From contig CM067366.1 of the NCBI GenBank assembly GCA_034401795.1, positions 83,315,647 to 83,379,646 on the forward strand: 64,000 nt of DNA, given 5' to 3'. Below are positions 22,346-32,169 of this stretch, one piece after another (the stretch's first letter is position 1; each line of letters starts with the position of its first letter). A program made the position numbers and the translations under genes. Under the pieces are notes generated by a model that was not told the origin of the DNA, searched no databases, and saw nothing but the letters and a program-made list of their open reading frames with translations. Source of the stretch: Chaetoderma sp. LZ-2023a (lineage: Eukaryota; Mollusca; Caudofoveata; Chaetodermatida; Chaetodermatidae).

Positions 22346-22610
22346 GACAATCGGGATGCTCGGGATACTCGGAGTCGATGAGGCTGGGGCCATCAAGGTT
22401 ATGGCTGAGTCCTTTGCACACAGGACCTGGTTAAGGATCTCCTGAAATCGCGGAGCTGATTCCAACAGGATGGAGAGAATCTCAAGATAGGCACCATCGG
22501 CCTGAGCAATATCACTATTGATGGCAAAAAGGTGATACCGCCAACCTCCAGCTACCAGAGGTGAAGAAGTCAGGGTTCTTTGGTTTGCCATTTAAAACCA
22601 CAGGATAGTC

Positions 22611-22889
22611 ATGGCTTCCCGTGCATGTATCATACAGAAACTGGATGTACTAGACACTGTGTGTGCTGACACAGGCCCTCTATGCTATCTTCCCAGCTGC
22701 TGCTGGGATTTCATGCTTGATGCCTCCATCGCATCCATCGTATCTGCCGGAGGTGCAGGATTCCCCTCTCCGCATGCGAAAGAGCTGGTGCAGAAAGTAC
22801 TCCCGTTTAGTCTCCCAGCTATAGACGAGGCTACTGCCACCCAAGTGCTAACCACCCTCCGCGCGCATGTCTATAGCATTCGACAGTAG
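22611..22889 (+). CDS. Polinton-block hypothetical protein
   Basis: A 92-codon open frame starting M-A-S-R-A-C-I-I-Q-K-L-D-V-L and ending V-Y-S-I-R-Q. It has several cysteines (C-W-D-F-M, L-C-Y-L-P-S-C-C). It overlaps the start of the ATPase-like gene by 23 bases in a different frame, so the two would be read as a tightly packed pair. The family is not recognised. Confidence 0.4.
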   Translation: MASRACIIQKLDVLDTVCADTGPLCYLPSCCWDFMLDASIASIVSAGGAGFPSPHAKELVQKVLPFSLPAIDEATATQVLTTLRAHVYSIRQ

Positions 22890-23520
22890 GCCGGCTGATA
22901 CTGGCCAGGTGGTGCTGATCATTGCCCCATTAGGACATCGGGAAAACATCTTGCTGCGGGCTCTCCTGGCCGAACATCTACACGCTCAATGCACCCTTCT
23001 GGTGTCTGACTCCGCCACTGACAGTAATGATCAATGGTACAATAGCCCAATCACCAAGACGCAGAACCTGCAAGCACTGATGGAGAAGCTGCTGGCAGCC
23101 CGACTGACAGAACCACTTGTTCCAGTTATCGATGACCCTGCCATGGACCAGAAGACACTCACCTACTTCAGCAACACCACCAGGTGCATCCAGCACACAA
23201 AGATAACTGTATTCATCCTCTTTCAGAAGTACAACCGCGAGATCTCACCGGTAATCTGCCACAATGCCCGGTTGCTATGCTTCAGCTCCAAGTGTGGACG
23301 TGCCCTGCTCGAGACCATATACGACAGTCTAACCCTCAAGGAGACCAAAGGGGACTTTATCGCAGGTGTACAGAGGGCAGCTGATCTGTACCGCTTCATC
23401 TTCAGTAACAAGGAGACAGGTGAGCTGTCACACTTCAAGCCATCCCTGGAAAAGGCGCCGACCATCACCTACAAGCTGAATCCAGCCAGGAAACTAGCCT
23501 GCTCTACGTGTCATCGATGA
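22867..23520 (+). CDS. Packaging-type ATPase-like protein, Walker A lost
   Basis: An open frame of 217 codons. Residues 15-28 (Q-V-V-L-I-I-A-P-L-G-H-R-E-N) sit where a P-loop ATPase of the FtsK-HerA/A32 type has a strand plus Walker A, but the invariant Lys is absent. Residues 84-91 (L-V-P-V-I-D-D-P) look like Walker B with the acidic pair, and S-N-T-T-R follows at about 104. The C-terminus is cysteine-bearing (A-C-S-T-C-H-R). The length fits the DNA-packaging ATPase of Polinton/Maverick elements. The frame is intact, yet without the P-loop Lys the protein is unlikely to hydrolyse ATP, so this is probably a decaying copy. The assignment is from pattern, not search. Confidence 0.55.
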   Translation: MSIAFDSRPADTGQVVLIIAPLGHRENILLRALLAEHLHAQCTLLVSDSATDSNDQWYNSPITKTQNLQALMEKLLAARLTEPLVPVIDDPAMDQKTLTYFSNTTRCIQHTKITVFILFQKYNREISPVICHNARLLCFSSKCGRALLETIYDSLTLKETKGDFIAGVQRAADLYRFIFSNKETGELSHFKPSLEKAPTITYKLNPARKLACSTCHR

Positions 23521-24093
23521 CAGACTGTCGTAGCCGCCACAACTTTGTTTTCATTCATCAGAAGGCTGAGGAACTTCGTCCGCGGTCTCCGCTACTTCGT
23601 CAGATGCTTGAGGACCTTCGGCAGAAGCTTGAGGAACTTCGTCAGAAGTTTGAGGAACTTCGTCAGTTTCGTCAGAAGCCTGTTGCTTATACTGTCGCTG
23701 AAACTCTACCCACTGAGGGTCATCATCTGGGACTCTCTTCTTCTGGAACTTCTCATGGAAGACCCACTTTAGCCATGCTTGACTAGCATCGTACCAGCGA
23801 GGAGATTTGATGAGGTAGTCCTGGTAGTCATCTGGGAATTTCGTAAATGCTGGCAGATTACTGGCCAATCTCCTGCGCCCTCTTTCGTTGAAGGTATGCT
23901 CAACCGCCTCCTTGCGGCCAACAGTGACCCCCCTCTTTGTGGTCAACAGTGACCCCCCCTCCCCGCTCCTTGCGGCCAACAGGAACCCTTCCTGAGTACC
24001 TTCTGCATGACCGGTGTCATGGCTCTCCGCTACAGCGACACTGACCTCCTCCCTGAAGTAGTTATTTGCTCCGGACTGGAGGCTGTCCAGCAT
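23521..24093 (-). CDS. Polinton-block repeat-tailed hypothetical protein
   Basis: A minus-strand frame of 180 residues or more, convergent with the ATPase-like gene. It has an N-terminal acidic part and a central segment (N-L-P-A-F-T-K-F-P-D-D-Y-Q-D-Y-L; W-Y-D-A-S-Q-A-W-L-K-W-V-F). The C-terminal tail is built from repeats of the pattern D-E-V-P-Q-x-S, made by tandem DNA repeats at about 23570-23680. It has no recognised domain. Because the repeat is in-frame, its copy number could change without breaking the gene. The plus-strand arginine/phenylalanine-rich frames here are shadows. Confidence 0.5.
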
Positions 24094-24130
24094 ATCTCCC
24101 TCTTCCTGGCTATGGAGGCTAAATACGACA

Positions 24131-24485
24131 GCCCACTTCCCGACCGTTAGTAGATCTTTGGGTTCGACCCTCGTCCTTTGGAGAGCTAGAATAACAGGAC
24201 TATTGGTTTGGGCCGCAGGTAGGTTGAGTGCCCTGCCCTGGGTGCCCTGAGCTATCAGATCTTTATCAGCTTATTGTTTTGTATCTATACCGTTTAAGTG
24301 GTATGTATTTATAGATTATATTAATGTTCGTTAGTTAGATATTTTATTTAATTTTTTGTTTTGGTGTAATATTAATCAGGTTTACTAGTTCACCAGGTTT
24401 TTTTCTGGGGGTTTGCAAGCCTTTTTAAAGGAGTTCCTCCGTGACGTTTGTTCGACTGCGTCATCGTCGGATTTTCCACACAAAA

Positions 24486-24486
<1 letters not shown>
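24131..24486 (+). other. Candidate 3' end of LINE copy 2
   Basis: AT-rich noncoding sequence after the GC-rich block, ending TTTCCACACAAAAA directly before (AGT)n. If the flanking AGT arrays are the two halves of a split target, this is the LINE 3' UTR. No second copy is in the window to confirm it. Confidence 0.4.

Positions 24487-24563
<77 letters not shown>
24487..24563. repeat. (AGT)n array downstream of the composite locus
   Basis: About 25 nearly perfect AGT triplets, in the same orientation as the array at 15414-15620. Confidence 0.95.
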
Positions 24564-24566
<3 letters not shown>

Positions 24567-25100
24567 TCTGCCTCGATACAGACTTGATACTGCCTTTATT
24601 TTGCCTTGATACGGTCTTGATACGGCAGTGATAAACCTTGATACTGATACTTGCTACGTAAATTCTTACCAGCGTGTCTGCATCGCCCTTAGAGCAGTCA
24701 TGTTCTTACTTTCTTTTTTTTTTCTTTTTTTAGTCATCTTCCTATTTAAACATGCATAATTCAGACACAAGCTCGCTCCAGGTCTGACAACTCGTGCCAG
24801 CTATCCACTTCGTATCTCACGGGAGATTACTTTAGTCAGCATTAGGCTCAGTCTCAATTACGCTATCAAAGCTCTTCTATGTTGAACAATGATCGTTACA
24901 CAGAAACTACGTACGTATGTGACTTATATTACTAATTGATTGTTTCCAAACATTCAGTTACCTCAGGAAATGCAGGAGATGGCATCTGAGAGCATCAGCA
25001 TTTAAACACATGTGTCGGGTTGGTATTGATGGGTGGGCGGTAGGTGCTTCTTATCACGTGAATGCTTGGCCCATTCACTTTGATACTCTAGGTGAGATTG
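24564..25100. other. No recognised gene
   Basis: Contains a TTGATAC/CTTGATACGG motif repeated about seven times at 24580-24655. The remainder is featureless. Confidence 0.5.
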
Positions 25101-25530
<430 letters not shown>

Positions 25531-25939
25531 GATGGTTGGGGGGAGGGGAGAGAAGGAATGGAGACGGAAAAGAGATAGTTAGCGCGAGAGATACAGAGAG
25601 GGGGGCGGGGGGCATGGAAGGGTGGCCGCTTATGTTCGTGTATGTTGGCGAGTCTGTACATAGTTGCATGCATGCATGGTGTCATTAACACGATGTACAA
25701 TCTGCCAGCCTCGTGCTTCCTTTCATTCATGTATAATAAGGCATTTCTCAAAGTTGTTGCTATCGGCAAGTCATTCACTATTCCATGCGAAGTCGCTATC
25801 TGAATGGCTGCATGCAAATCTGTAATGTCGCATCGTTATTTTTAGTCTGTTATTGCCATTTGGTTTTGGGAGAAAGGTTATGAGGCTTTGATTTGAAACC
25901 TTGAAACCTGCGTTCCTAAAATCTAAATTCGAAATAACT

Positions 25940-26075
25940 AACATTGCCCCTGGAGCTATTTTGAAACTAAATTGACTGCAAGTTGTTGCTACCTACAACA
26001 GCACCATTCCAAATCAAATTGGTTTCAAAATATTTAACATAATGTTTATTAATTTCTAAATTCATCGTGTGTGCG
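25940..26075. repeat. MITE family A core hairpin
   Basis: TTTTGAAACTAAATTGACTG ... CAAATTGGTTTCAAAATATT form the usual inverted arms around a GTTGTTGC...ACAACAGC centre. Confidence 0.7.
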
Positions 26076-26654
26076 CGCGGGTATCTGGTAGTCTGGTTAC
26101 TGCCCATATAATACTCACGCACATGAGTGATACGATAGACCAAGGAGAGTGATTATTATCGCAGGATTTAAACCAATCAAATAACAAGCTTCATGTGTAT
26201 AAAAATAGGCTACGCTAATCACCTAATTAACTGGCGGCTGTGTAGTCCACGTCCCGTTCATTATACTCTGGACTATAAATTGGCCATTATAGAAAACGGT
26301 CAAATCTACTCAACACGCATAAATTCGCAATTAAAATCTCATACCTGTTCTGGTGATTATAATTAAATAATACAATTTCGAATATCATTAGCCCCCATTA
26401 CTCAGTTTTCACAGCAGATGTTTTTAAAACATGTTTTATTGTATCATGTGTACTATACATAGGGATTTGGGCACAAGTTCTCACAACTTATTTTAAAATA
26501 AAGGTGCACTAAATAATATAACTATTTGTACATGTATCTAAGTAACTTGTATAAACATGCATATTACAAGAAAGCTCTCTCTTTCTCCCTCTCTCTCCAT
26601 CTCTCTCCATCTCTCTCCCTCTGTTATTATAGTAGTTGCTACAATATTGTTACA

Positions 26655-26731
<77 letters not shown>

Positions 26732-26764
26732 TGAGTGAGTGTGTGTGTGTGTGTGTGTGAGTGA

Positions 26765-26821
<57 letters not shown>

Positions 26822-26878
26822 AGTGAGTGAGTGAGTGAGTGAGTGAGTGAGTGTGTGTGTGTGTGTGTGTGTCTGTGT

Positions 26879-26966
<88 letters not shown>

Positions 26967-26985
26967 AAGAGAGAGAGAGAGAGAG
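26655..26985. repeat. Compound (GT)n/(GCGT)n/(GAGT)n/(GA)n microsatellite
   Basis: Alternating blocks of GT, GCGT, GAGT and finally GA. CT-rich sequence precedes it (26575-26620) and purine-rich sequence follows it. Confidence 0.97.
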
Positions 26986-27329
26986 TAGGGAGGGCAGGGG
27001 GAGGGAGGGGGAAGGGAGTGATGGGGCGGGCGGCAGGGGGTGGACGGAAGGAGTGGAGGGGAGGGAGAAGTTGGGTGTGTGAGATAGAGGTGAGGCTGAT
27101 TGTGGTGGTAGTAGTGATCAAAATAGTTACCTAAAATCCACCGAAACCGCATTTTAGGCACATATCTATTGACTGATTATGCTATTGTTCTTTATGTTCT
27201 AATGCAATATACAATTTTAATTCCCTATGTCCTCGTGACTAATACTCGAAAAATGTGTGCAGGTGATGCCGTTATAATTGCGTCTTAATAACATCATAGT
27301 AGCTAAACGTTAAAAAGCCCTAAGTTAAA

Positions 27330-28060
27330 AGTTAAATCAGTGTCTTCGGAAACATTCTTTAGATATGACGTCATAATCAACTACCTGACGTGTAGGATAA
27401 CGCCATAATCATGGCGTCATGAATGATTCGACTTAGTCCGTCTATAACGCTTAAAGGTGCATATTCACAACAGAATGGTTAAAAATAAAATTGTTAAAAT
27501 TAGATACTTTTAGAGGCTTAAATTGTGTGCATAGATGTCATGAAACGAAATAAATCTTAGCATATGGTGATTTCATTACGCATAAATTAATAAAAAAATT
27601 TAAGTTGTCAAATTGAATTAGACGCACAAGTCCCTAATTCAAGTTCACAAATAAACCTACGAAATTTATTTATATGGAATGAAATCGCCATATGTTAAGA
27701 TGTATTTCGTTTCATTACATCGAGGTACACAATTTAAGCCTCTAAAGGTATATAATTTCAACAATTATATTTTCACACATTAATAGGCCGAGACGTTGTA
27801 CGAATTGTATGTTCTTACCATTTAATAAATATTCCGTTGAATATTTTGAAACTAATCTGACTGGACTGTCATAGGCAGTAACAGCGCCCAGTCAAATTAG
27901 TTTCAAAATATTCAACAGCTTACCCGTATAGTTTTATGGAAATTGATAGTCGGAGAGTTCAGAGATCGATCGAACCCAACACGGACGAGGTGTGGGTGGA
28001 GCTTAGATAGAGATGGGCGGGGCATAGCGGAAACTGGAAAGGTCCATTGACAGCACCGTA
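27330..28060. repeat. MITE family A copy split by a MITE family B insertion
   Basis: 27365-27440 is the family A tail (TGACGTCATAATCAACTAC). 27455-27785 is a family B foldback. 27825-28050 is the rest of family A: the hairpin core (27838-27920), then the GATCGATCGAACC, GTGTGGGTGGAGCTTAG and GATGGGCGGGGCATAGC blocks, ending near GAAAGGTCC. Confidence 0.7.
27455..27785. repeat. MITE family B foldback copy
   Basis: Long inverted repeat. CTTTTAGAGGCTTAAATTGT (left) pairs with ACAATTTAAGCCTCTAAAGG (right), and GAAACGAAATAAATCTTAGC pairs with the mirrored right segment. The arms of about 120 bp enclose an AT-rich centre. A full copy is at 36915-37250. Confidence 0.8.
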
Positions 28061-28149
28061 CACGCATTTATGGTGATAGTATCACACCATCTTACTTATC
28101 TAAAACACTGTAACTGTAACAATAGTGTAGCAACTACTATAATAACAGT

Positions 28150-28340
28150 CAAAAGAAGACTGCTTTTTAACTATTTCACTGCTGGAATGACTGGCTCGAT
28201 AATCGAGGCGGCTATATCGTATACTGGTGGCAGTTTTAAAAAATACTCTTTCTTTGGTCTGCAAATGGTGGATTAAAAAGCAAATATTTAGATTTTCTTG
28301 GCCATTAAAATGTCAGTCAAGTCAGAAATATTTGACATCC
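28150..28340. repeat. Dispersed repeat family C, copy 3
   Basis: AAGAAGACTG...GGAATGACTGGCTCGAT and TCTTTGGTCTGCAAATGG parallel the copies at 3.4 and 10.9 kb. Confidence 0.55.
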
Positions 28341-29235
28341 AATTATGACATGACATGTTGCCTAAACTACACCCATAATAGAAACATGCATGTTCTGATA
28401 GAGCCTATAGGTCACGTTTTGCTTGCTGATACATACTTGAATTATCTAACTAAATGTTTATAATTTCATTATTAATATTGAAGTTTTGACCACACTATGT
28501 CAGCTTCTGCTGCGTTTTGCTATGGTTTCTATTTGAGTCATCGCACTGCTATCGTAACAGTAAGTAACATTGTATACATTTCTGTTGATTTCAGCTTATT
28601 CCATCTGTTTCATAGACATTTAGCCTTGTTCATTTGTGATTGCGAATAACATGTAAACAATTGTGTTAACATAGGTATTTAGCAAATCCATAATTACTTT
28701 ATCATCGTCTTCATTATCACTATCTTTAGGCACTGTTATCTGACACTTTATACATAATTCACCTTTCCAGCGTACCCACCCACCATATGACGTCATAATG
28801 AACTGCGTGATGCGTACGATGACATCATAATGAATGACGTAATGAATGACGCCGATAAGTACGTTTTTGCTACCGAAAGTGAATTCGATAATGGATTGAT
28901 CACAGTTATGACAACCACCTTGTTCGTCATCTGCGCTCTAAAGTCACTCTGTCCCGCCCATGGGCTCGGCCATTACAGAGCGAAATACATCATGTCCGAT
29001 AAAGTTGACACCGCACAACCGCCACCCTCCCCGCAAGAGGATGGTTGTAAAACTGCCACATTACATCACAGCGCAAGACTCATGCACGGTAAACCAGCCA
29101 CACGTATCAATCAATTTACGCCAACATGACAGAAAAACAGGCACTCAGGTTTGACTGTATTCACAATCTCCAAACGACGGCATTGTAAATCGTAAAACTG
29201 TGTGCACTGATTTCCGAGCTGTATTGTAATTTAAC
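28341..29235. other. No recognised gene; TGACGTCA-rich patch
   Basis: At 28785-28850 four CRE-like words occur in about 65 bp (TATGACGTCATAATG, GATGACATCATAATG, AATGACGTAATG, AATGACGCC). They resemble the family A MITE tail. No protein is recognised. Confidence 0.45.

Positions 29236-29322
<87 letters not shown>
29236..29322. repeat. (ATT)n microsatellite
   Basis: About 29 uninterrupted ATT triplets. Confidence 0.97.
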
Positions 29323-30549
29323 TGTCTCCGGTCTAGCAGGGACGGAGCTAGTCCTACCCATAGAGGAGGATGCTTGGCAGCCCTCACGATCGGAAAACAC
29401 AGCTATCTCGGCGGGGTCAGTAACTTTGATTTACCGCAAGAATAGAACTGTTTAAACCACACATCAAACTACATACAGCTTTACTGTTACATTTTTGATT
29501 AAGAGCACAACTGCTCTACCGTGTATGCCAATCATTAGCGCACGGGTCGGTTAAGCGGCATCACAAATCCGACAGTATAATCAAGAAGAGAATTTCAAAA
29601 ATTCTCTTACCTGCAATTCCAGCCACAAATCAACATTGGTTGGAAAATACATTGTACAGACCAGTCAAGCGCATGATACAGAACTCGCGCACAACGGGAC
29701 TCTGTTTCGACGAACAGAGGATCAAACGTATATGTTTCCACCTTTCACAACATAAGGATATATTAATAGCATCGAAAATCCACCATTTAAAAACGTATCT
29801 AGTACGTGCAAAAACGTACACAATACGTAATAGTACTACTCTCTGATCAACCACGTGTTTAAACAAGAAACATGTGACTTCTACTTATCATTTCCAGTAA
29901 AATTGGATAACAAGGCTTTAAACAAATGAGCCGCCAAAATACGCTATTACCACAGCATGATGGAGGAGTGGTGAGGGGTGAGTCGGGGCGTAGGCCGCTG
30001 ACATCACTGCTCTCGCACACCCCATCGGGCGCTCCAACCTGAAATTAAGACAGGCGAGTTTATAAGCATCCAATCTGTAAAACCGCTTCACACTAATTAA
30101 AAACAGATGCTTCACGGGAATAAGTATGAGAATTGCTGACATGCAAAACTAAGACGAGGTTAATGAGCCATTCTTCCTATAATTTAAAAGTACTCCCTTT
30201 ATGTGGGAGGAATTAATCCTTTGACTCCGAGAATGGGGAAGTGAAAACTTTCCATATAGGGCCGGACAGAATCACCTTCAAAACTTTCAGATGTGGTCAT
30301 CCGCCCATCAGTGACGTCACTAAATCGCATAAAAAGGGGAAGCGCGCTCTGAAACTTCATCTTCCCGTCAAAACCCGACATCAGGGAAGAACAAATAGCA
30401 TTAGGCTTCTTTCGTGTCGAAAACTAAATTCTGCTGTATCTTTATTATAAGTCTTCATTATTATATACTAGGCCTGCAAAGTTGAATGAAGACATAGGGT
30501 TTTAGATTTTAATTAGATACCCGCAATACAGCTACTATGCGGGGAAGAT
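29323..30549. other. No recognised gene
   Basis: Mixed-composition sequence with short frames only. 30220-30470 may be the untranslated leader of the gag-like ORF that follows. Confidence 0.4.
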
Positions 30550-31611
30550 ATGTCACTCCTTGAAGACTTAGCGTTGTCGGATTCATCTGAAGAATCGGTA
30601 CCAGTTCTGAAGAGGTTCCCGTTCAGTTCGTTATTGGCCAGCAGAGAACTGTGTACCCGAACTTTTGCGCGAAGTTCATACCTTACTCTTCATGTTAACA
30701 GGGACCATCTTCTCCAGACAGATTTATGTGTGATGTGTCAGTATCTCTACACAGCCACCCGTTACGGAGTAACACACATGCTCTATCATAAGCACCATGT
30801 TTTAGAAGTGACATTAGTTCTCGGTGAAGAAAGCGAAGATTGTGCCGCTATAGCCACCCGTTTTGAATCTCGGTTACCAGTTAAAGTACTTCCAACCGAG
30901 AAAATGGCCTGCACAAAGAAAACGACTTGCAGACATCCTGTTAGCTAGCGTCCACGTTCAGTCACACCAGCAACTGTACCAGCAAGCCGCCATGAGTTTC
31001 AGTCATCAGTCACGACAACTAGCACTACGCCACCACCAGTCACCACGTCAACACTGGTCATCAAAGCGAGTAAGAACCAGAAGTCCTCCGCAAAATCCAG
31101 TCTGGCAGCACCCGTTAAAACCACTCCATCCGCCAGCAGCATGACGACAACACCCACACCCACATCAGTAGTAACATCCGCGACCAGCCAGCCTATAGCA
31201 GTAGTCATCATGGCGCCCATGGAGATGGATATACCTAGCTACCTGCAGTCACCATCTCCGCCCGAACTGATGATAGACGAAGAATCGAGCCAACTGGAGC
31301 AACCTACCATCAGCATCATGCCCACCCGTATAATACAGCATTCACCAACCAGTCACACCGACCCGGCAGTCAGGAAGAGTACCACACCAGATCGTCCGTA
31401 CGTGGGAAGGAAGCGAATCGGGCACACCCAAGACATACAGCCCATGCCAAATGTCACCGTGAGTCGAATCCTGAAGTACGCGAAAGCACGGAAATTGTCA
31501 TCACAAACCGTTGCAGCTCTGGCATCACTACCACGACCCACAGTACGGCTCGCCACCACCGACACCACCACAGTACCCTCGCCACCACCGCCACCGCAAC
31601 CACCACGATGA
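30550..31611 (+). CDS. Gag-like zinc-finger protein with one in-frame TAG
   Basis: One plus-strand frame of 353 codons plus stop, open from 30550 to 31611 except for TAG at 30946-30948. The first 80 residues hold two C2H2-like units: a degenerate one (L-C-T-R-T-F-A-R-S-S-Y-L ... H-V-N-R-D-H, first Cys replaced) and D-L-C-V-M-C ... H-M-L-Y-H-K-H-H. After the TAG the protein is a long Thr/Ser/Pro-rich linker, then a basic domain (Y-V-G-R-K-R-I-G-H; K-Y-A-K-A-R-K-L-S-S). The design suggests the nucleic-acid-binding first protein of a retroelement. It is followed immediately by a 2.8-kb repeat. Family unassigned. The TAG may be decay or a readthrough stop. Confidence 0.5.
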
Positions 31612-31856
31612 CCATCACTGTACCAGCTATATCAAGCATCACCACGCCAGTTAGGATCACCACTAGCACAACAGTGAGAACCAGCATCACGACACCCTCA
31701 GTAACGACCACCGACGGAGAAATAAACATTGTGCCTAATATTCCCGCAACAATCACTTCAGACATTCCAATAAGCACCAGTAATAATGCAAACATTTCAG
31801 CCGTAGAAGTCCATCCGCTACTACCAACCACTACCAGTCGTGGAACCCAGACTTGA
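31608..31856 (+). CDS. Thr-rich ORF overlapping by ATGA
   Basis: An 82-codon frame whose ATG (31608) overlaps the TGA of the previous ORF as ATGA. The composition (T-T-S-T-T-V-R-T-S-I-T-T) continues that of the upstream linker. The simpler reading is therefore a frameshift within one Thr-rich protein. Stop-start coupled translation is the alternative. Confidence 0.35.
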   Translation: MTITVPAISSITTPVRITTSTTVRTSITTPSVTTTDGEINIVPNIPATITSDIPISTSNNANISAVEVHPLLPTTTSRGTQT

Positions 31857-32169
31857 TGGGGAAATTTTTCAACCGAAGTGTGATCTTCTTTCTTCTTTTC
31901 GATCGCTGGTATAACACTTGGAGAGGCGTTCTCAAGATGAAATCTGTGGTTTTTTGCAGTTCTTCCACAGGCCCATACAGCTTTTCAGGAGCATCGTCGG
32001 CCAGGGGTCGAACAGTTGGGATCTGCCTGCAGCACCCACCGACAATTCAGTTATTAAGCATTCACCTTTGTTTCGGTCGGTTTCTCTCGTGTGGTACAGC
32101 AGCAGTTTCCCACCCACTGCAACCTAAATTTTGTAAGCTCCCGGACGTTCATTCGGGGGCAGTATTAGA

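Larger units (their letters stand above)
16600..24130. mobile_element. Decayed Polinton/Maverick-like element
   Basis: A block that is visibly richer in GC than its flanks. It is packed with short overlapping genes on both strands and inserted in LINE copy 2. Support for Polinton/Maverick (adintovirus-like) origin: AGT-beginning termini, a putative packaging-type ATPase near one end, a transmembrane protein followed by an overlapping gene of a type I associate with these elements, and compact virus-like spacing. Protein-primed DNA polymerase B, retroviral-type integrase and the cysteine protease were not found, so at least half of a typical 15-20 kb element is absent. Most genes carry stops or frameshifts. 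The right boundary was not recognised and is approximate. Confidence 0.6.

Noticed and set aside
24161-24185. GGGTTCGACCC, resembling a tRNA T-arm or B box
   Set aside because: No acceptor stem, anticodon arm or A box at the right distance upstream.
26538-27161. 207-codon Thr-His-rich minus-strand frame
   Set aside because: Translation of (GT)n/(GAGT)n simple sequence.
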